Source: Sphaerosporella brunnea (lineage: Eukaryota; Ascomycota; Pezizomycetes; Pezizales; Pyronemataceae). Taken from it: 37,966 bases of DNA. Shown here in pieces: positions 31,056 to 37,966 of this stretch (positions are counted from its first letter, which is position 1; each line of letters begins with the position of its first letter). The stretch is taken from the NCBI GenBank assembly GCA_008704415.1, contig VXIS01000403.1:1-37966 (forward strand), in the 5' to 3' direction. Both the position numbers and the translations under genes were made by a program. The notes under the pieces are model-generated. The model was given only the letters and a program-made list of their open reading frames with translations. It did not search any database and was not told where the DNA came from.

Positions 31056-31391
31056 TGTAACGGGGAGGGTCGGAAACTGACTAAAGGGGCCCAAGGTACT
31101 CGGGTACAGAGGGGTAATGGATAGGTTCAGGAACAAGAGGACAAGACGAGGTTCGGAGGTGACGAGAAGCACGAAGCACGGGATCGGGAACTCACATTTG
31201 AACCAGAGTACTTGAATTAACATACAAAGGTTCAGTCAAGAGAAAAGGAAATGAAGGCAAACAACAAAGCGGACGTGCGTCTATATAGTCCACGTGATGG
31301 TGGCACCCCGCGCCACGTGGTACCCGAATGTAACCTTGGCAGAGCCGCAACACACACCCGCAACACGCCGATCCAACCTCGCGCTATGACA
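31056..31391 (-). repeat. 5' LTR of the gypsy element (336 bp, internally deleted)
   Basis: On the plus strand it starts TGTAACGGGGAGGG and ends GCGCTATGACA. Compared with the left LTR it lacks about 135 bp before its final segment and differs at many positions, indicating age. A CTATATAG motif is near 31272. Confidence 0.85.
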
Positions 31392-32476
31392 GAATGTGAT
31401 TCCAATCGTCAAGGATATTGGAATAGTGCTTGTCACACAGCAGCACCAGCAGAAAATACAGGCAGGCACGCTTGAAATCATATTGGCAACTGGTCTTCAG
31501 ATGCTCCTAATGTGCTTCAATGCGCATGGTTGTTGAGGAAATCGGCATGTCGTCTTTCCAGGATAGTGAGACCAGCTCCCGTCGCGGTCCACAATTACCA
31601 AAGGCACAACAATTCCAATTGGCCCAGAAATAGCAAAATGTCTCCGGTGAGCCTGTCTGCCTGCACGACGTCAATATCTCCCTCACCGTATTGGAATCAA
31701 TGTTGAGCCTGCGTTGAAGCACCTCCTGAGGAGCTGTCATGCTAGGAAGTGTCGCTCTATCACTACCGCGAGTGGGAACCCAGAGATGCGCTGTGAAGCG
31801 ACGATGACATATCTCCTTCAGCCGCTTGATCTAGTCATCATTGAGCAGCTGAATGCCAGGAAAATTGTTTGGATCATGTGAATTGATCCATTCTGCCTCA
31901 AAGTGTAGGAAGTGACCGTGGTCGGGGATCGCTTCCTCAGCAAGCAGATTGTTTACACACCCCTCGCCTTGATGATCACCGAAGCTCGCAGGCAGGTCCT
32001 CGTCACTGTCACCACCATCAACAGCAGCCTTGTAACCACTATCCACAGTAGTCCTCCGTTTTGACTTCTGCTTCAGCCAGTTTTCGATTGAACAATAGGC
32101 ATGCCAATGACAGAGTTGATGGTTTGCCTTTGGCCAGACCACCCGAGACGCCATAACTTCAGCCAAATCTTTATCCGTTAGGATCCACCTCGGTTAAAGA
32201 CCAGCCTCACAAAGGGACTGAAACCACTGTGCAAAAGGTTCCGTCCGTTTTTCAGGCCCAGCGACTCTGCTTGTATTAAGAAGCAAATAGGGTAGTGTGA
32301 TGGCGACGGACATTCGTTGAGCTAGAAAGCAGCAGAGCTCGAACCCAAGGCGGTTTGGTTGGTAGGTGGCAGCCACAAAAATTTCTTGGACTAGATTCAG
32401 TTAGTGACGGTATCGACGGGAAAGGGAGAATGGTAGTAATGGTAGCGACGACGGGGGAGAAGACTATCATAGACAC
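31392..32476 (-). pseudogene. Mutator-like (MULE) transposase fragment, copy 1
   Basis: Minus-strand translation starts near 32400 as RNRLGFEL-type sequence (here QPNRLGFELCCFLAQRM), then NTSRVAGPEKRTEPFAQWFQ, a stop at 32194-32196, then the TDKDLAEV acid motif, VVWPKANHQLCHWHAY with the CxxH hallmark, and HFEAEWINSHDPNNFPG. Later parts match copy 2 as far as the DDWNHI region, where the gypsy LTR cuts it at 31391. The first catalytic aspartate, VDGTYK in copy 2, is FVAATYQ here. Several stops are present. Confidence 0.8.
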
Positions 32477-32751
32477 ATCTGCACTTGAACTACGTTAAAT
32501 TATATATATATACAGTAAAGCCTTTACGACGCTGCAACAGCTACGGCTTCTGCCCAGCCACTGATCCCCCACCACCCAGCTAACCGTTTGAGGCATCCCT
32601 GCCTATAACGTTACCATTTGCTGACTAGCTTCATTAACCGTGATTGCCTTAACCATATCCATCGCCCAACATCGGTCATCTCCACCCTTTTCTAGCTGTA
32701 GCCGCGCTCCTGCGGCGTCGCCATCACGCTCACGATCCCTAACCCTTAGCA
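32477..32751. other. Short unassigned interval, possible MULE copy 2 leader
   Basis: It has an AT-rich start with TATATATATA near 32504 followed by CT/CA-rich leader-like DNA up to an ATG at 32752. No terminal inverted repeat was recognised. Confidence 0.4.
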
Positions 32752-35700
32752 ATGTCGTCTGCCTCTATCCACACAAATAGCTCGTCGCTCCCAGCATCGT
32801 CACTCCCAGCCATCATTGCTCCCAGCCATTGTCACTCCCAGCGGCAATTACGCGTCACTATCATCCAAGACTGATCGGCAAGAACCTGAGCATTGGTGCC
32901 ACAGGTGCAACAAAGCTCTACCCATGACCGCTTTTCCCAAACCTCAAGGGAATTGTCACCACTGCCGCGCAAGAGAAGTCCGTTGTCAGCATGAAAGAGC
33001 CATGCAGCGGGTCCAGAGTGGTAACACCACAGTAGGCACTGTTTGAAGAGTCCGTCTCTATGACTGTTTGTCACTACCAGATACTGACCAGCTTGCTTGT
33101 CACTACCAGATACTGACCAGCTTGCTTGTCACTACCAGATGCGGAACACTCCTCCCAGGGTTTTGACTGAATTTCCCATCGTCGATGATGTCGAATCATT
33201 CAGAGCTATACTCAGAGCAATTCTCAACATGCACGGCCCATATCTGGAATATAGCCCTCCTGAAATAGACGATAAAAACCTCCCTCCTGAGGTTGACCCA
33301 ATGGTATATCCAATCTGCGCCGGGAATTGGCAACTGGCTGGCCACTGTCAGCTCTACCTCTATAGTGACAATCTTCCATGCGATGTATCCAAGCTGCTGG
33401 AGACGCTCATGAATGTGGTGGATCCAAAAGAAACGGCGCGGGAAATCACTTACTCTGTGATGTGGAAGATTTAGGATAGTGACAAATTGGCCTATGTCTA
33501 TGCGAAAACCGCTACCTTGAATAACGGTTTCACAGTCCATTTTTCCTGCTCCTTTGATCTTGCGAGCAGAAATAAGGGAAACCCGGAACGGGACAGGAGG
33601 GCATGGTCTGGGCGAACCCTTCGACAGGGAAACAACAGAAAGCATGTTGGTTGCGGTGGTTCGATTGCCATTTCTGTCACTACCGACGGCATCGGCATTA
33701 ACTACAAGCATTGCCCTATTCACCAGAAGGTTGCAGTTCGGAGGATAAATGAAGAACTGAAAGACATCATCTGAAACAAACAGTTTGCTTCTGCACGTGA
33801 GCTTCGTCCGTATCTACAGCACGACCTGCAGGAGGAGACCCTCCATCAGTACACTTCTGCTCAGCTGTACTGGAGAACTTCCCGTAAGTTTATTGGGCCG
33901 GATCTCAAATTTCACGCGGAATAGGTAGGGGTAGCTATTCAACCGATAGCTCAAGCGATAGGGTATTGGGTCTCCCTCCGATCATCTATAATAGCAAGGC
34001 GATAGCAAGATAAATTGGCTTCTCACCACACCTTTGTCGTCGTTGCCCATGGTCGACGGACATGCCGGACCCGCGACTCACGGCAACTGTTGATTTATGA
34101 CGGGCCCGCTCCATCTCATGCCTGCATAATCCTTGTCACTTAGCAATAGCAACTTTAGTTTTTGAGTGAATCTCTCGGGAAGCACCCCATTCTATTGCGT
34201 TGCTATGCCAGATTTCTACTTGCTATCCGGCCCAATAGACTTACGGAAAGTTCTCCACTATTGGTGGGCTTTCTTCAACAAAAACAACTACTGCCGACAT
34301 GAAGACGAGTTCATTTCTTCGGAAATGCTGCTTGCAGACCGTAATGAAGATGGGTTTAACCTAATACCTGCGCTTACCGAACAAGAGATTTCTTTGGCTT
34401 GGACCCTGCCATTCTGGAAAGACGATATTGTCGACATCACTGCCAGTATGTCACTACAATTCTATTATATATTGCTACCGCCCCTAACCTCCGTAAGTAC
34501 CATTCTGCCTTCACTTACCAAATCTAGTCCAAGAAATCTTCGTCGATGGCACTTACAAAAGAAACCGCCTTGGGTTTGAGCTCTACTGGGTTCTAGCTCA
34601 ACGAATGCCTGTCTCCATCCTCTTATCTTTTTTGCTTCTTAATACAAGCAGAGTCGCTGGCCACGGAAAACGGGCGGAACCTATTGCGCAGTGGTTTCAG
34701 TCCCTTTGTGAGGCTGGTCTTTAACCGAGGTGGATCCTGATGGATAAAGATTTGGCTGAAGTTACGGCGTATCAGGTGGTCTGGCCAAATACGAACCATC
34801 AACTCTGTCACTGGCATGCCCATCGTTTGATTGAAAAGCGGCTGAAGCAGAAGTCAAAAGGCAGAGCTGCTGTGGATGGTGGTGACAGGGCTGCTGTTGA
34901 TAGTGGTGACAGTGACGAGCACCTGCCTGCGGACGTTGGTGATCATCAAGGCGAGAATTGGGTCAACAGCTGCGGAAGCGATCCCCGACCACCTTAACTT
35001 CCTACACTTTGAGGCAGAATGGATCAATTCACATGGTCCAAATAAATTTTCTGGCCATTGGCTGCTCAATAATGACCAAATCAAGCGGCTGAAGAAGATA
35101 TGTCATTGTCGCTTCACAGCGCGTCCCTGGGTTCCCACTGGCTGTAGTTATGGAGCGACGCTTCCTGGCGTGACAGCTCCTCAGGAGGTGGTTGAACGCA
35201 GGCTCAAAATTCATTCCAATACGGTGAGGGAAATATTGGCGTGGTGCAGGCAGGCAGGCTCACAGGGGACATTTTGCTATTTCTGGGCCAATTGGAATTG
35301 TTGTGCCTTTGGTAATCGTGGACCGCGATGGGAGCTGGTCTCACTATCCTGAAAAGACCACATTCCGATTTTCTCAATAACCATACGCATTGAAATGCAT
35401 TGGAAGCATCTGAAGACCAGTTACCTATATGATTTCAAACATCCCGAACTCGATTTTCTGCAAGTGCTGCTGTGTGACAAGCACTATCCTAATATCCTTG
35501 ACGATTGGAATCGCATTCTCAGTAGACGCCAGCCTGCCCGTCACTATCTTCCGCTGAAGAAGTGCTGGAAAAAGGCTGGTCTTTGTGTTGAGGACGATAC
35601 TGAGGAGGGTGGTATCACTACGTACCGGATGGACCCTAACGCGTAGGTGTGTGGGTGCAGTGCGTACTGGAAGACCGGTGTGAGGTTGTGTAAACATCTG

Positions 35701-36423
35701 ATTAGTCAATTCCTCAAGTATCCTCGGCTGGGATATGCAACGCCCCCACTCTTTCATCCTGACTTGTTTCAGCATGCTCTGCCTCCATTGCATACTGATT
35801 TACCCCCATTCATGTTTCCAATCGCGCAACCCAGAAGACAACCAAGGCACCTCTTTTGACGCGACGAGACCCTTTCATCACCGCCCTCACGTTTACCTTC
35901 CCCTGCCCTCCCACAACCGCCACAGTCACTACCGCCGCCGTCACCACCGTCGCCGTCACCACCGCCGCCGTCACTACCGCCAATGTCACCACCGCTGCCG
36001 CCGCTGTCACCACAACCGTCGCAGTCACCACCACCGCTACCGCCACCACTGCAGGGACCTGCAATGGGCAGGTCGCTGCGGCATTGCAATGCCACTCCTG
36101 GTCCTGTCACAAGGAAAAGAAAGGGCAGTCAACCAATCTGAGTTCCCCCACTTGTGCCGGTGAGCACTCCCAGCCAAATTCAGAAAGTGAGCGAGGCAGC
36201 TGGGCTGGCCGAAACCTTTATGGAGGTCACAGGAGAAGCCGACTACGACGGTAGCAACAAGATTGACCTATCTGAATATCGGTTTTCCGGCATCAAAGCC
36301 GCTGCTGTTTTGGCAGCACAGGGTGATGCAAGACGTCAAAGAGAGCTAATTACCAGTGGTGATGTGAATATTGGACGTAACCTTCATTCTTCGCGGGTCC
36401 GCCTGCGACTGCATGTGAACTGA
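32752..36423 (+). pseudogene. Mutator-like (MULE) transposase gene, copy 2, nearly full but broken
   Basis: Pieces in order: a zinc-ribbon-like N-terminus WCHRCNKALPMTAF...CHHCRAREVRC (32880-33000); an N-terminal domain with PEVDPMVYPICAGNW and CGGSIAISVTTDG...HCPIH (33290-33720); ALTEQEISLAWTLPFW (34370-34415); a probable intron (about 34447-34528, GTATGT...ATCTAG); then VQEIFVDGTYKRNRLGFELY with the first Asp, a TAA at 34722-34724, MDKDLAEV with the second acidic pair, NHQLCHWHAH (CxxH), a frameshift near 34965, and HFEAEWINSH. A SWIM zinc finger, CGCSAYWKTG...LCKH (35645-35693), closes the catalytic part, as usual in MULEs. Downstream are an ACC/CCG repeat and a tail ending RVRLRLHVN at 36423. 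At least four stops or shifts. No terminal repeats found. Confidence 0.78.
35920..36050. repeat. Trinucleotide-rich ACC/CCG repeat
   Basis: Imperfect GTCACCACCGCC-type units repeat across this stretch near the 3' end of MULE copy 2. They create long low-complexity open frames on both strands that I do not regard as genes. Confidence 0.8.
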
Positions 36424-37033
36424 GCCCCCAGGGGAACACAGTTTGATCCTTAAACCCCGCTGAGCCGCACCTTATGTCAACCGGGCAGAGCTACACCTTA
36501 TTTCAACCGCGCATAGCCGACTAGACCAGATAGATAGGGTTCAATAGAAAAACAGTCACAGTTGTCATACTCATGCGCAGAGCCGACCAGACCAGATAGA
36601 TAGGGTTTAATAGAAAAACAGTCACAGTTGCCACACTCATGCAGTTGCCAGTTCAGTTGTCACACACATGCAGTCGCCAGCTCAGTTGTCGTTGCTACAG
36701 TTATGCAGTTGTCGGCTCCGTGATAAGAGACTAGTCTGGTAAGGTGATGATTACCTGCCTAATTGGGTTCGCATCGGCAAGCACCCGGGGTAGGAGGCTT
36801 CGGTTAACGTGGCTTCAATATCCATTCAGGAGCTTTGACTAGGGATGATCATCTGCCCATTCATCAATGGACGACACCCTTGTTTGTTTGTTTTTCATAA
36901 TCCCTGAATGTCCAAAAGGGGATAAATAGGTCGCGTGCCTCTCCGCTTTACCCTTCTTCACCATCACTCCCAACCTCTTTGTCACTCCCAACCTCTTTGT
37001 CACTCCCAATCTTCTCTCTTCGTCACTCCCACA
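36424..37033. repeat. Non-coding DNA with ~68-bp tandem repeat and short repeats
   Basis: Two copies of a 66-68 bp unit lie at about 36507-36572 and 36573-36638; both contain CAGATAGATAGGGTT and AATAGAAAAACAGTCACAGT. Derived shorter units built on CATGCAGTYGCCAGYTCAGT follow to about 36715. From 36880 the DNA looks like a promoter: AAATAGG near 36925, then CT-rich leader with repeated TCACTCCCAACCTCTTTG, ending at the ATG at 37034. Confidence 0.7.
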
Positions 37034-37297
37034 ATGAGCCGCTACAATCCTTCAAAGAGCGAAAGGGCCTTAAAACGGGCGGCCTACGCCCTGTTGGAAA
37101 ACGAGGCCTCTAAGAAGCCTCGCACTGCTCCACCTGCCCCCAAATCCCCTCGATCCAGTCTGTCTCCTCCAGATGATGGGGATTTTGTCATTTGGGATTC
37201 TTTGTCTCCGCCGCTACCAGATCGCTTGGACTTTGTCCTTTGGGAAGACAAGGAGAATTGGTATCCCTTGCCTTTGCCTAGTCCTGGCCTTTCGTGA
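37034..37297 (+). CDS. Small ORF of unknown function, probably transposon-associated
   Basis: 87 codons starting MSRYNPSKSERALKRAAYAL, with a basic N-terminus and two related motifs, GDFVIWDSLSPPLPDR and DFVLWEDKENWYPLPLP. It sits behind a promoter-like AAATAGG motif and CT-rich leader (TCACTCCC repeats like those before MULE copy 2 at 32790-32830). I do not recognise it. It may be the N-terminus of a transposon ORF cut off by the LTR fragment starting near 37350, or a small genuine gene. An upstream in-frame ATG at 36935 reads through repeat DNA and is unlikely to be used. Confidence 0.4.
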   Translation: MSRYNPSKSERALKRAAYALLENEASKKPRTAPPAPKSPRSSLSPPDDGDFVIWDSLSPPLPDRLDFVLWEDKENWYPLPLPSPGLS

Positions 37298-37349
37298 CCT
37301 CCTTTCACCGAACTGCCGCTTCCAGTCCCGGTGGACATCAAGATCCTCA

Positions 37350-37442
37350 AATTGACATACAGAGGTTCAGTGAAGAAGAAAGGAAAGCAAATAACAAAGC
37401 CAAAACAAGGCCTCTCTACATAGCCTACGTAACCGCTGCACC
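37350..37442 (-). repeat. Fragment of gypsy LTR, inverted relative to the next LTR
   Basis: ATTGACATACAGAGGTTCAG and the following sequence to 37442 match the middle of the 26130-26601 LTR in the same orientation (AAAGGAAAG, AACAAAGC, CTCTMYATAGCC). It breaks off exactly where the next LTR starts. Confidence 0.75.
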
Positions 37443-37943
37443 TGTCACGGCATGAGTTTGGATGGAGTTTTCCGACTAAGCTACCCGCTTTTATTCTCAA
37501 TGGAATCGGCTGGAACTCTCAAATCTAAGACTTCAAAGGATGCTGATTCATTTGCTGTTCTCAGATTTACCCCCTCCGTGGGTGGTTGTCACGTGGTGAG
37601 GTTCAAAAGTGGGGGTTTTCTGTGGTGTCGTGATCAGGCTCTGTAGGGAGGCTCGGTGGGATGGCTCCGAGCCGAAGTTATGTTCAGCTACCACGTGGCG
37701 CGACGCGCCGCAATCACATGATTGCTATAAGGGGCCTTCGGTTCCGCTTTGTTGTTTGTTTTTCTTTCCTCTTTACTGAACCTTTGTATGTCAATCTGAG
37801 TACCTTCGTCCCAATCTGAATCCTGACCGTGCGCGTCGCGCCTCTTGTCCTGCCTTTGGATCTTATTCCCGCTCTCGTTCTTGTCCCCTCTGTACGCGAG
37901 TACCTTAAGCCCCTCCAGTCTGTTCTCGACCCTCTCCGTTTCA
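37443..37943 (+). repeat. 5' LTR of another gypsy element, opposite orientation
   Basis: It starts TGTCACGG and ends GTTTCA. Its second half (37690-37943) is the reverse complement of the known LTR: ACCACGTGGCGCGACGCGCC, CCGCTTTGTTGTTTG, CTGAACCTTTGTATGTCAAT. The first half is more diverged. About 501 bp. Confidence 0.75.
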
Positions 37944-37966
37944 CTAGGTTCAGTCCACCAAAGCCC
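37944..37966 (+). mobile_element. First bases of the internal region of a second gypsy element
   Basis: CTAGGTTCAGTCCACCAAAG follows the LTR, matching the minus-strand sequence just inside the 5' LTR of the first gypsy element (31055 downward: CTAGGTTCAGTCAACCAAAG). The element continues beyond the window. Confidence 0.75.

Larger units (their letters stand above)
26130..31391 (-). mobile_element. Degenerate Ty3/gypsy chromovirus
   Basis: Two related LTRs (26130-26601 and 31056-31391) enclose gag, protease-like, reverse transcriptase, RNase H, integrase and chromodomain remnants, all on the minus strand and in gypsy order. The polypurine tract AGGAGGGGGAT lies just before the 3' LTR (near 26604-26616). 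Numerous stops and frameshifts, a gag-protease deletion and a changed catalytic residue show it is dead. The flanks differ (ACTAC on the left, GAATG on the right), so there is no target-site duplication. It reads from the right LTR to the left LTR. Confidence 0.9.

Noticed and set aside
35769..36254. Long open frames on both strands, Thr/Val/Ala- or Gly/Ser-rich
   Set aside because: They are produced by the ACC/CCG trinucleotide repeat.
35900..36720. A CRISPR-like or regularly spaced repeat array
   Set aside because: The repeats are contiguous or degenerate with no uniform unique spacers, and the DNA is clearly fungal.

Overview
The window is nuclear DNA of a filamentous ascomycete (Pezizomycotina is the best guess). 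The evidence is short 49-129 nt introns with GT...AG ends and CTRAC-like branch sites, fungal-type housekeeping genes, and fungal families of transposable elements. I cannot name a genus. I recognised no rRNA, tRNA or CRISPR array, but tRNA genes were not searched exhaustively.

Layout. 1-1399: the end of an LTR inserted into the RNase H region of a Tad-like LINE fragment. 2215-8032: a compact housekeeping block with MOB3/phocein (+), the proteasome alpha5 subunit (-, convergent with MOB3) and gamma-tubulin complex protein 2 (+, divergent from alpha5). 8736-12263: a PIF/Harbinger DNA transposon with 12-bp terminal inverted repeats, a Myb/SANT gene and a DDE transposase gene, each spoiled by one in-frame stop. 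12268-13087: a solo LTR of the same family as the one at position 1, sitting 4 bp outside the Harbinger end. 14305-22212: a second housekeeping block with NOT2 of CCR4-NOT, a conserved membrane-type protein of unknown role, a SAP30-like Sin3-binding protein (all +) and the delta-9 fatty-acid desaturase OLE1 (-). 23729-37966: a transposon graveyard with a piggyBac remnant, a coiled-coil ORF cut by an LTR, a degenerate Ty3/gypsy chromovirus (-), two inverted Mutator-like (MULE) copies, satellite-like repeats, a small unknown ORF, and the start of another gypsy element running off the window.

The host genes do not form a pathway. They are ordinary cell machinery (STRIPAK signalling, proteasome, microtubule nucleation, mRNA deadenylation, chromatin silencing, lipid desaturation) separated by transposons. 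Gene models were built by joining exons by hand across consensus splice sites, checking reading phase and family conservation. Notable structures are a 13-nt microexon and a GC-AG intron in alpha5, a 19-nt microexon in the unknown membrane protein, and three introns that are multiples of 3 without stops.

I found no convincing new biological system. The most informative anomalies are the paired single-stop lesions of the Harbinger element, the shared stop codon of the inverted MULE copies, the gypsy element without target-site duplication, and direct LTR repeats that flank two genes whose orthologs are essential in yeasts.
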